Below are positions 15,648 through 23,309 of a DNA stretch of 64,000 nt, piece after piece. Under the pieces are notes generated by a model that worked only from the letters and a program-made list of their open reading frames with translations, was not told the DNA's origin and did not search any database. Numbering within the stretch: the stretch's first letter is position 1; the number at the start of each line of letters is the position of its first letter. The stretch comes from Gp6-AA40 sp035293405 (GTDB lineage Bacteria; Acidobacteriota; Vicinamibacteria; Vicinamibacterales; UBA2999). Both the position numbers and the translations under genes were made by a program. The stretch is taken from NCBI GenBank assembly GCA_035293405.1, contig DATDOE010000016.1, forward strand, positions 1-64,000. Direction: 5' to 3'.

Positions 15648-16694
15648 CTACGAGGCGTCGCGAAGGACGCGGGACACCGCTTGCGTCGTCCCGTCCACGA
15701 GTGAGATGGCGCGGGAGTAGTGCATGCGGGTGGGCCCGATCACCCCGACCGTGCGCGCGGTCGTGCCGTCGACCGCCGTGCACGCAATCAGGCTGAACCG
15801 CTTCAGATCGGGCTCGGCGTGCTCCGTGCCGATGACGACCGTCAGTCCGGGACCATCGATGTATTCGTTGAGCAGATGCACCATCCGCTCCTTCTCTCCC
15901 ATCATGTCGAGGAGCGCCCGGAGCGTGGCCATGGACACGTTCTCGTAGGCCCCTCCGTCGAGGAGCGAGGCGGCGCCTTCGACGTGGAACGTCTGCTGCG
16001 GTAATTCCTCGAGCGTCGAGCGCGCAAGACGGAGCGCTCGCGCCAGCAGCTCGTCGTAGAGCGTCCGCTCCTGTTGGAGCCGGGCGATCACGGCCTCGCG
16101 CACGTCGAGCAGCGGCAGGCCAGCGAACTCTGTGTTGAGGTAGTTGGCGGCGTGGACGAGATCGTCTGACAGCAGCGTCTCGTGGGCGTCGACGACTTTC
16201 TGCGTGACCTGGCTGCCGCGCGCAACCACGACGACCAGCACACGTGACCCGCCGAGCGGCACGAACTCGATGCGCTGCAGCACGGCGGACTGACTGTCCG
16301 CCAGCACGAAACCCACGTGCCGGGCGGCACGGGACACGATGTGCGAGACACTGGCCAGCAGATCGTCCATCAGCGGCGAAGGACCCGCATGCTGGCGCAA
16401 CTGGTACTCGACGTCGGCGGAGCCGCGCGCGGGCCGGCGGCTTTCGAGCAGCAGGTCCACGAATGCCCGGTAGCCGCGATCGGTCGGCACCCGTCCCGCC
16501 GAGGTGTGCGGCTGGTGGAGATACCCACGCTCCTCGAGCTGGGCGAGGACGTTGCGCACCGTCGCCGATGACAGCCCGAGGCCGCTCTGGCGGGCGAGCA
16601 CCTGCGACGGGACGGGTTCACCCGTCTCGATGTACTCGCGCACAAGAGTCGCCAGCAGTCGGCTCGATCGTTCGGATAGTTCGTAGGAACCCAT
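15648..16694 (-). CDS. hrcA: Heat-inducible transcription repressor HrcA
   Basis: This 348-residue protein has an N-terminal winged helix-turn-helix (LSSATVRNVLAQLEERGYL, about residues 38-56) followed by the HrcA core QPHTSAGRVPTDRGYR. The C-terminal GAF-like dimerisation region includes TVVIGTEH and the late GVIGPTRMHYSRAI motif. It represses heat-shock genes by binding CIRCE elements. No CIRCE inverted repeat (TTAGCACTC/GAGTGCTAA) is visible before this operon, so its targets may lie elsewhere, such as at groE. Confidence 0.94.
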   Translation of the reverse strand: MGSYELSERSSRLLATLVREYIETGEPVPSQVLARQSGLGLSSATVRNVLAQLEERGYLHQPHTSAGRVPTDRGYRAFVDLLLESRRPARGSADVEYQLRQHAGPSPLMDDLLASVSHIVSRAARHVGFVLADSQSAVLQRIEFVPLGGSRVLVVVVARGSQVTQKVVDAHETLLSDDLVHAANYLNTEFAGLPLLDVREAVIARLQQERTLYDELLARALRLARSTLEELPQQTFHVEGAASLLDGGAYENVSMATLRALLDMMGEKERMVHLLNEYIDGPGLTVVIGTEHAEPDLKRFSLIACTAVDGTTARTVGVIGPTRMHYSRAISLVDGTTQAVSRVLRDAS

Positions 16695-16742
16695 TGCCAG
16701 ACAGATGCTTAGAGAAGCCTGATGACGCTGCTCCTGCCCACG

Positions 16743-16748
16743 ATTATA
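16743..16748 (-). promoter_or_regulatory. Candidate -10 box for the hrcA operon
   Basis: A perfect TATAAT on the minus strand, about 50 bases before the hrcA ATG and just past the xdhC stop. No convincing -35 hexamer lies at the usual distance (the region is G-rich), so this is only a candidate. Confidence 0.35.
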
Positions 16749-16752
16749 GCGT

Positions 16753-17586
16753 CTATTTCCGCAGGGCCCCTTCCCAGCGCATGCTCACGGCCGCGATGCC
16801 GGGCTCGGCAATCTTGCCGTGTTTGGCGGCAATCAGCTCGGCGACGATGCTGACGGCGATTTCCTGCGGGGTGATGGCGCCAATATCGAGGCCGATCGGC
16901 GCGTGCACCCCTCGCAGGGCATCGTCGGTGGTGCCCTCGCCGCGGAGCTCATCGAAGATGCGTTTGACCTTCGCCTTGCTGCCAATCAACCCGAGATATC
17001 GCAGCGGATGCGCGGTGAGGGCGCGGAGTGCATCGAGGTCGTGTGTGTGGCCGCGGGTGACGATGACCGCATACGCGGTGGGCGGCAACGTGTGGGTCTG
17101 CAGCCAGTTGGGGATGTTCTCGACCACGACGTCGATGCCTTCGCCGAAACGCTCGGCATTGGCGAACTTCTCGCGATCATCGACGACATGCACACGGAAC
17201 CCCACGTCGCGGGCCATCTTGGCGACGAAGTAGCCCACGTGACCGGCGCCGAAGACGTACACATCGGGAGAGGCTTCGACCGGCTCGATGAAGACCTCCA
17301 TCTGGCCACCGCACACCAGTCCGGTTTCCTGCGCGAAGTCGTCGTTCAGCTCGTACTTCACGTTGAGTGGACGGCGCGCGGTGATGGCTTCGCGCGCTTT
17401 CCAGAAGGCGTCGTTCTCGTAGCAGCCGCCACCGATGGTCCCGACCGTACGACCGTCCGGGAACACCAGCATCTTGGCCCCCACGCGCTGAGGCGTGGAG
17501 CCGGTTGCGGCCACGATCGTGACGAGCGCGACTTCTTCGCCTCGCTCGAGCGCCTGCGCGAGGGCGGCGAAGACCTCCTGATTCAC
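16753..17586 (-). CDS. XdhC/CoxI family protein (molybdenum hydroxylase maturation)
   Basis: 277 residues from GTG 17586. The family N-terminus (NQEVFAALAQALERGEEVAL) begins exactly there, and the longer upstream frame is Arg/Pro-rich and unlike the family. Domain 1 has TGSTPQRVGAKMLV and GGGCYENDAF. Domain 2 is an NAD(P)-type Rossmann fold, VYVFGAGHVGYFVAKMARD, with VIVTRGHTHDLDAL and LGLIGSKAKVKRIF. XdhC proteins bind molybdenum cofactor and insert a sulfurated form into xanthine-dehydrogenase-type enzymes. No such enzyme lies in the window. A TATAAT box ends six bases before the GTG, so the mRNA may be leaderless. Confidence 0.85.
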   Translation of the reverse strand: MNQEVFAALAQALERGEEVALVTIVAATGSTPQRVGAKMLVFPDGRTVGTIGGGCYENDAFWKAREAITARRPLNVKYELNDDFAQETGLVCGGQMEVFIEPVEASPDVYVFGAGHVGYFVAKMARDVGFRVHVVDDREKFANAERFGEGIDVVVENIPNWLQTHTLPPTAYAVIVTRGHTHDLDALRALTAHPLRYLGLIGSKAKVKRIFDELRGEGTTDDALRGVHAPIGLDIGAITPQEIAVSIVAELIAAKHGKIAEPGIAAVSMRWEGALRK

Positions 17587-17592
17587 AGGAGG

Positions 17593-17598
17593 ATTATA
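17593..17598 (-). promoter_or_regulatory. Candidate -10 box giving a leaderless xdhC transcript
   Basis: A perfect TATAAT (minus strand) ends six bases before the xdhC GTG, so transcription would start at or next to the initiation codon. There is no purine-rich ribosome binding site in the gap. No good -35 box is seen in the very G-rich upstream DNA. Confidence 0.4.
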
Positions 17599-17621
17599 GA
17601 GCGTGCGGCGGGGGCGGGGCG

Positions 17622-17924
17622 CTACCAGCGCCCACGGCGGCGGCGATTCGAGACGGCCGAGGCGATGGCCACGAACAGCATCGCGAGGAGGGCCTTCCCG
17701 AGCCATGACCGGCTCCCACGCACCGACGACACCAGTTTGAGCCCGATGACGACTGCCAGACCGGCAAGCAGGAGCTGAGAGAAGCGGTATCGTCGCTCTC
17801 CGCCGGGCTGCGTCGAAGGCCGGGAGGGGGTGGCCCCCAGGGAGGGACTCGCGTCCCACCGATAGTCCGTCCAGTTGATGAAGTCGGAAAAGGGCGATGG
17901 CCGGCGTTGCCTATGTCGGAACAT
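17622..17924 (-). CDS. Small hypothetical membrane protein
   Basis: 100 residues, with a hydrophilic N-terminus followed by one or two hydrophobic segments (SQLLLAGLAVVIGLKLVSSV and ALLAMLFVAIASAV) and an Arg-rich tail (NRRRRGRW) that would stay in the cytoplasm. It lies 34 bp downstream of the penicillin-binding protein gene on the same strand. I do not recognise a family. The hydrophobic pattern and position support a real gene, but the start lacks good spacing to its GGAGG. Confidence 0.45.
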   Translation of the reverse strand: MFRHRQRRPSPFSDFINWTDYRWDASPSLGATPSRPSTQPGGERRYRFSQLLLAGLAVVIGLKLVSSVRGSRSWLGKALLAMLFVAIASAVSNRRRRGRW

Positions 17925-17958
17925 CCTCCGTCATCGACGAGTCGGAGGAGGGTGAAGT

Positions 17959-20352
17959 TCACTGGGCCGGGCTATTGTGCAGCGCGCATAACTCGACCGG
18001 CTCGGTGCCGATGATGAAGGATTCCGTCAGAGTACGCGGGCAGTTTGGCGTCGCGAGCTTCCCGGTGTCGTGGTCGATCTCGACGAACGTAATGCCCTCA
18101 GGGACCTCGAACTGGATGTTCGGCCGCCCCGCGAGCGCCGACTTCATGAACTCGGTCCAGATCGGAAGCGCCGCCTGCCCCCCGCTCAACCCGAGCGGCT
18201 GATTGTCGTCGAAGCCGACCCAGACGACCGTGAGCAGCTCCGGCGTGAAGCCGACGAACCAGGCATCCCGGAGATCGTTCGTCGTGCCGGTCTTGCCTGC
18301 GGCATCCAGGGAAAACCCGGCGGCCCTGGCGCTCGCTCCCGTCCCCTCGTCGAGGACGCTTCGCATCATGTTGGTCACGAGGAACGTCGTGTCGGCGCTC
18401 GCGACCGACTTCACCTTGCCCGGCGATGGCTTGAGCGTGTTCAACCCGGCCTGGACATGATCGATCGCCTGAAGCGGACGCACGTTGCCGCGGTTGGTGA
18501 ACAGGGTATAGGCCTGAGCCACTTCGATCGGTGTCAGCTCGAAGACACCGAGAGTGATCGAGGGGAACCCGTGCGGCGCCTGGCCAACGCCGACGCGGCG
18601 CCAGAGCGTCGCGATCTTGTCGAAGCCGATCCGCTCACCGACGCGGATCGTGCCGAGGTTGCGGGACATGGCGAGCGCGCGCCGCAGCGTGATGTCCCCC
18701 TCGTAATCGTCGTAGTTCTTCGGCTCCCAGACCATGTCGTCGAACGTGAAGACGGCGGGCTCGTCCGAGGTGATCGATGCCGGCGTCAGGTCGGTGAGGC
18801 CTTCAGCGACCGCATGCTCGAAAGCGGCGAGGAACACGAACGGCTTGAACACCGAGCCCGGCTGCCGCCGTGACTCGGTCGCGCGATTGTATTGCGACTG
18901 GTTGTACGAGCGGCCGCCGACCAGGGCGAGGATCTCTCCGGTTTGCGGGTCAATGGCCAGCAGCACCGCCTGTGCCGGCTCCTTCGCCTTCCGGCGGCGT
19001 CGCGAGAGCAGCTCGTCGACACGGTTCAACCCCGTGCGCACGGCGTCGAGCGCGCTGCGCTGAAGGTTGAGATCGAGCGTTGTGTAGACGTCCACGGTGC
19101 CTGGCTGGGCGGTCACTCCCGGGAACAACTCCGCCATCTGCCCGCCAACCATGTCGACGAAGTAGGGGGCCTCGTTGTCCACGCTGCGAGCGACGACCTG
19201 GAGTGGCTCACGGCTGGCGCGCAACGCCTCGTCGTCGGTGATGAAGTCCTCACCAGCCATGGCGCGCAGCACGATGTTGCGGCGTTCAACGGCACGCTTG
19301 GGATTCGCGAACGGCGAACGCGAGGCCGGGCTCTGAATCACGCCGGCAATGAGCGCAGCCTCGCTCAGCCCGAGGTTCGCCACGTCCTTGCCGAAGAAGA
19401 TGCGTGAGGCCTCCGCCACGCCGTGGATCGCGAACGAGCCACGCTGACCGAGGTAGACGTCGTTCAGGTAGAGCTCGAGGATCTCTTCCTTCGATGCGCG
19501 CGTCTCCAGGACGAGCGACATCATGATCTCTCGCGCCTTGCGAGCGTAGGAGATGGTGCCGGTCTGCAGCTCCTCGTTGAACTCGTCGGCGAGGAAGAAC
19601 ATGCGCGACAGTTGCTGTGTGATGGTGCTGGCGCCGCTCGACCGTCCCCCGCCGCCAAAGAGGTTGGCGATGGCCGCGAGGACGGTGCGAAACGGATTCA
19701 CGCCCGGGTGCGAGTAGAAGCTCTGATCCTCGGTGGCCAGGACGGCTTGCTGCATGCGCTCCGGAATCGTCGAGAGGGGCACGTGCCGGCGCTTCTCGCG
19801 CGCGCCGGAGGTCATGAGCGCCGTCAGCAGCGGAGGATCGAGGCGGACCGCATTCGTCCGGCCCTTGCCGACGATTTCGATCGACTGGATGCCGCGTCCG
19901 CCGGTTGCGGCCGCGTTCTGACGTCCAGCGGACCTCAGCGGGAACGTGAACTTGAGCGCCGTGCCGGCGAGCTCCCCACCGCGCGGCATCAGCGTGATGG
20001 TGTTGCGCATCGCCGCGAACTCGCCGGGCAGCTGCACGGCAGGGCGTTCGGCATAGCCGAGGTCGTTCAACCGGACGACCAGATCCTGCTGCGACAGCGA
20101 TTGTCCCCGCCGGAACTCCGCCGGTCGCGCATAGACACGCGGCAACGTCCGCTCGCGCTCACCGTGCAGCCGCGCGTCGATCATGCCCGAGAACGAGAAG
20201 TACGCGTAAGTCACGGCGATGACGCTGACGAGCGCTACGGCGCCGACGCCGTACAGCAGATAGCGCACCCAGCGCTTGCGCTGAACAAGGATCCGCAATC
20301 GCGGACGGTTGCGTCTGCCGCCTTTCGTGGGTTGCTTCGGAAGTCCTGGCAA
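17959..20352 (-). CDS. Class A penicillin-binding protein (PBP1 type)
   Basis: 797 residues, bifunctional. A short basic cytoplasmic tail precedes one membrane anchor (YLLYGVGAVALVSVIAVTYA, about residues 33-52). A UB2H-like region follows, then the GT51 glycosyltransferase with EDQSFYSHPGVNPFRT and STITQQLSRMFFL. The transpeptidase has the SxxK motif in PGSVFKPF, SxN in MSRNLGT and KTGT in AGKTGTTNDLRDAW. It polymerises and crosslinks peptidoglycan in the periplasm. The assigned start is TTG 20352, only 20 bp after the bshC stop, with a weak AGAAGA site, so the true start may differ by some codons. Confidence 0.92.
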   Translation of the reverse strand: MPGLPKQPTKGGRRNRPRLRILVQRKRWVRYLLYGVGAVALVSVIAVTYAYFSFSGMIDARLHGERERTLPRVYARPAEFRRGQSLSQQDLVVRLNDLGYAERPAVQLPGEFAAMRNTITLMPRGGELAGTALKFTFPLRSAGRQNAAATGGRGIQSIEIVGKGRTNAVRLDPPLLTALMTSGAREKRRHVPLSTIPERMQQAVLATEDQSFYSHPGVNPFRTVLAAIANLFGGGGRSSGASTITQQLSRMFFLADEFNEELQTGTISYARKAREIMMSLVLETRASKEEILELYLNDVYLGQRGSFAIHGVAEASRIFFGKDVANLGLSEAALIAGVIQSPASRSPFANPKRAVERRNIVLRAMAGEDFITDDEALRASREPLQVVARSVDNEAPYFVDMVGGQMAELFPGVTAQPGTVDVYTTLDLNLQRSALDAVRTGLNRVDELLSRRRRKAKEPAQAVLLAIDPQTGEILALVGGRSYNQSQYNRATESRRQPGSVFKPFVFLAAFEHAVAEGLTDLTPASITSDEPAVFTFDDMVWEPKNYDDYEGDITLRRALAMSRNLGTIRVGERIGFDKIATLWRRVGVGQAPHGFPSITLGVFELTPIEVAQAYTLFTNRGNVRPLQAIDHVQAGLNTLKPSPGKVKSVASADTTFLVTNMMRSVLDEGTGASARAAGFSLDAAGKTGTTNDLRDAWFVGFTPELLTVVWVGFDDNQPLGLSGGQAALPIWTEFMKSALAGRPNIQFEVPEGITFVEIDHDTGKLATPNCPRTLTESFIIGTEPVELCALHNSPAQ

Positions 20353-20372
20353 AATCTTCTGTGGTGAGCCTG

Positions 20373-22067
20373 CTAAATGGTCAACACCCAGTGGGTCCCC
20401 GACTCGAGCGGTATCTGATCACCCAATCGATCGACGAGCGCCGGACCGTACTTGTTCAGAAAGTAGATGAACCCGACCGCGCGTTCCTGCGGCTCTCCGC
20501 CGGGAAACGCCTGCGACTTCGCGTGGCGGAACTGCCGGCGCAGCGTGTCATCCTTGCGCTTGGCGGCTTGAATGATCTTGCCGTGCAGCTTCTTGAGGTC
20601 GTCCTGCATGCGCGTGAGCGTCGAACGCGCAGCGCCCTCGAGCGTCGGATCGATCTGCGTCACTTCCTGCGCGATGCGGTCCATCCGCTGCTCGACAGTG
20701 CGAAAGGCATCGTCGAGCGACGCGTCGACCGACGGCGGCAGCTGGGCTTCGAGCACGCTGTTCAGGACCGACTCATCCTCCGCGCGCAACGATTCCAACG
20801 CGACGTTGTAGCGGGTCAGGAACTTCATGGCGTTGGAGTCGACGATGGTGGCGGTGGTGCGCTGCTGAATCAGCGGCATCGGGATGGTGAACGCATCGTA
20901 GACGCGGCGAAGCTGACCCAGATACGCCAGCTCGTTCGGACCCGCCACATAACAGACTGTGGGAAACAGCGTGTCCTGCACCAGTGGTCGCAGCAGCACG
21001 TTCGGACTGAATTCCTCCGGCGCCCGGCGGACGCGGTCGAGCAGCGCAGCTCTCGATTCCGATCGATCGCCGACGAGAAAGCCGTCGCCCTGTCGTCGAA
21101 TGGGCTGGCGCCCCGCGTTGAGATGAAACAGCGCCAGGCTGTCTTCCTGCGGCGTGGCCTGCACGTGGTATTCGCGCGCTTCGAGCGCGGCCCCGGCTGC
21201 GGCCGCCAATCGGGAGGTTTCGCCGGCGCGCTCGATCTCGTGAGCAAAGAGATGCGACACGAGAGGCTTGGCGGCCGGGTCGGCGGCGTCGAAGAGCACC
21301 AGCCCGCGGTCGCCGAGTACCTGTTCGAGCCATCGGCCAAACGCGTCGGCCATCCCGGTTCCGGGACCGTAGGCTTTGCGGAGGCCTTCGAGCAGGGCGG
21401 GCGTGAACTCGGTGGCGGGCAGGGCCGCTTCGAGCGCACCCAGCGCGGCCGCGACCGACTCGTCCAGCTGCACGCGGGCGATGGGACCGTCGTGCGCGCG
21501 TGGAGGATCCCCCGCGGCGATCGCGAGCAGCTTCAGGTCGGCGTCGAGCACGCTGCACGCCTTGACTTCATCCCAGTCGTGGTCCTCGGCGTCGATCCAG
21601 AACAGGGCGACGGCCGGTATCTGGTGTTCGGCCCGAATGCGCTCCGCCAGACGGATCGTCGTGATGGCCTTGAGGAGCGTGAAGAGCGGTCCGCCGAAGA
21701 GGCCGGCCTGCTGTCCGGTAACCACGGCGACGGCTCGCGGGTCGCGGAGTTGGGCAGTCGCCGTAATCGCTTCGGCTGGAGCGCCTCGTCTGCGCTGCTG
21801 AACCGTCAGCAGATCCGCCACGGCGTCACGCTGGCGCGAGTGCCGCTGAGTGCGCGCGATCGCGTCCCGCCAGGCTGCGGGATCGGCGGGGTTGCCCGCG
21901 AAGAAGTCCGCCACGCGTTTGTAGTCGAACGCGTAGTCCGCCGCCAGACGCCTGATCCAGGGAAACCGACGGATATCAATGGGGAGCCGGGCACCACCGG
22001 CGGCATCTCCGCCACGGGTGTGTGCGTCGTGGGGCGCCTTGGCGGACAGGCCTGATTGGGACTGCAC
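20373..22067 (-). CDS. bshC: Bacillithiol biosynthesis cysteine-adding enzyme BshC
   Basis: About 564 residues from the GTG at 22067; the family usually has about 540. Recognisable segments are LPIDIRRFPW near the start, AVVTGQQAGLFGGPLFTLLK with the nucleotide-like binding loop, ALFWIDAEDHDWDEV, VCYVAGPNELAYLGQL and a long C-terminal coiled coil ending in FIYFLNKYGP. BshC joins cysteine to GlcN-malate to form bacillithiol, the main low-molecular-weight thiol in Bacillota and several other phyla including Acidobacteriota. The frame is open further upstream into carA on the other strand, but that part is not family-like. The start is uncertain. Confidence 0.85.
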   Translation of the reverse strand: MQSQSGLSAKAPHDAHTRGGDAAGGARLPIDIRRFPWIRRLAADYAFDYKRVADFFAGNPADPAAWRDAIARTQRHSRQRDAVADLLTVQQRRRGAPAEAITATAQLRDPRAVAVVTGQQAGLFGGPLFTLLKAITTIRLAERIRAEHQIPAVALFWIDAEDHDWDEVKACSVLDADLKLLAIAAGDPPRAHDGPIARVQLDESVAAALGALEAALPATEFTPALLEGLRKAYGPGTGMADAFGRWLEQVLGDRGLVLFDAADPAAKPLVSHLFAHEIERAGETSRLAAAAGAALEAREYHVQATPQEDSLALFHLNAGRQPIRRQGDGFLVGDRSESRAALLDRVRRAPEEFSPNVLLRPLVQDTLFPTVCYVAGPNELAYLGQLRRVYDAFTIPMPLIQQRTTATIVDSNAMKFLTRYNVALESLRAEDESVLNSVLEAQLPPSVDASLDDAFRTVEQRMDRIAQEVTQIDPTLEGAARSTLTRMQDDLKKLHGKIIQAAKRKDDTLRRQFRHAKSQAFPGGEPQERAVGFIYFLNKYGPALVDRLGDQIPLESGTHWVLTI

Positions 22068-22143
22068 CTGTTGGTACTGTTGCAGAGCGCCTCGCGTAGT
22101 GTCAAGAAACTGCGCACCGGGTGTTACGATCGCTCGGATCCTT

Positions 22144-23283
22144 ATGAATGCACTCCTGGCTCTGGAAGATGGCACCTGGTATCGCGGCGTCGCGGCCGGT
22201 GCGCCGGGCGAAGCGCGCGGGGAAGTCGTGTTCAACACGAGCATGACCGGGTATCAGGAAGTACTGACTGATCCGTCCTACGCCGGCCAAATCGTCACCA
22301 TGACCGCGCCTCAGATCGGCAACTACGGCGTGGCGCCCGGCGATGCCGAATCGGACAAGCCCCGCGTGGCGGGCTTCGTGATGCGGGAAGCCTCGCCGGT
22401 GGCGAGCAATTGGCGCTCGGACGGGACGCTTCGCGACTATTTGGTCCGGCACGGCATTGTCGCCATCGCGGACATCGATACACGGGAGCTGACCCGCGTG
22501 CTCCGGTCGGCCGGCGTCATGCGCGGCGTGATCGGGACCGGACCAGTGGACCCCATGGAGCTGGTGGAGAAGGCCCGCGCGCTGCCACAGATGGAGGGCG
22601 CCGACCTGGTCCAGGGTGTCACGTGCGATGCTGCGTACGAATGGAGCAACCGTGGGTCGTCAGTCGGTGATGCCGAGCACACGGAATTCGGACTCGCGCC
22701 CCAAAGCCGCGCTTCACGCCGGTTGCGAGTGGCGGCCTACGACTTCGGTGTGAAGCACAACATTCTCCGGCGGTTGTCGGCCTATGGCTGCGACGTCCAC
22801 GTGTTCCCCGCGAAAGCTCCGGCCTCGGATCTGCTGGCCATCGAGCCGGACGGCGTGTTCTTGAGCAATGGTCCCGGTGATCCCGCCGCGCTTCCGTACG
22901 CCATCGACAACGTCCGCCAGCTGACCACGACGGATGTCCCGATGTTCGGGATCTGTCTCGGCCACCAGATCCTCGGCCTGGCTGTCGGCGGCGAGACGTT
23001 CAAGCTGAAGTTCGGACATCGCGGCGCGAATCACCCGGTCAAGGAATTGCGAACGGGGAAGGTGGAGATCACTTCCCAAAACCACGGCTTCGCCGTCAAG
23101 CCGGAGTCGCTGCCCTCAGAAACGACGGTCACGCATCTGAACCTCTACGACGGCACCGTGGAGGGCTTCCGGCATACGACGAAACCGATCTTTTCTGTGC
23201 AGTATCATCCCGAGGCCTCGCCGGGACCGCACGACGCCGACTACCTGTTTCAACAGTTTCTCGAGTCGATGGAGAAGCGGTGA
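22144..23283 (+). CDS. carA: Carbamoyl-phosphate synthase small subunit
   Basis: 379 residues from ATG 22144, the standard family start (MNALLALEDGTWYRG). The N-terminal CPSase domain includes VFNTSMTGYQEVLTDPSYAG. The C-terminal class I glutamine amidotransferase carries the nucleophile Cys in MFGICLGHQILGLA, and the His/Glu pair in SVQYHPEASPGPHD. It supplies ammonia from glutamine to CarB for arginine and pyrimidine synthesis. carB follows after 26 bp. Confidence 0.95.
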   Translation: MNALLALEDGTWYRGVAAGAPGEARGEVVFNTSMTGYQEVLTDPSYAGQIVTMTAPQIGNYGVAPGDAESDKPRVAGFVMREASPVASNWRSDGTLRDYLVRHGIVAIADIDTRELTRVLRSAGVMRGVIGTGPVDPMELVEKARALPQMEGADLVQGVTCDAAYEWSNRGSSVGDAEHTEFGLAPQSRASRRLRVAAYDFGVKHNILRRLSAYGCDVHVFPAKAPASDLLAIEPDGVFLSNGPGDPAALPYAIDNVRQLTTTDVPMFGICLGHQILGLAVGGETFKLKFGHRGANHPVKELRTGKVEITSQNHGFAVKPESLPSETTVTHLNLYDGTVEGFRHTTKPIFSVQYHPEASPGPHDADYLFQQFLESMEKR

Positions 23284-23309
23284 GCCCATTACACGGGAAG
23301 CGCACTTAG

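Noticed and set aside
16694..16760. CIRCE operator
   Set aside because: No TTAGCACTC/GAGTGCTAA inverted pair can be aligned here.
17586..17859. Longer XdhC starting at 17859
   Set aside because: The extra 91 residues are Arg/Pro-rich, overlap the small membrane protein gene in another frame, and lack similarity to the family N-terminus.
20361..22055. 564-codon plus-strand frame
   Set aside because: Antisense to bshC, whose conserved segments are clear on the minus strand.
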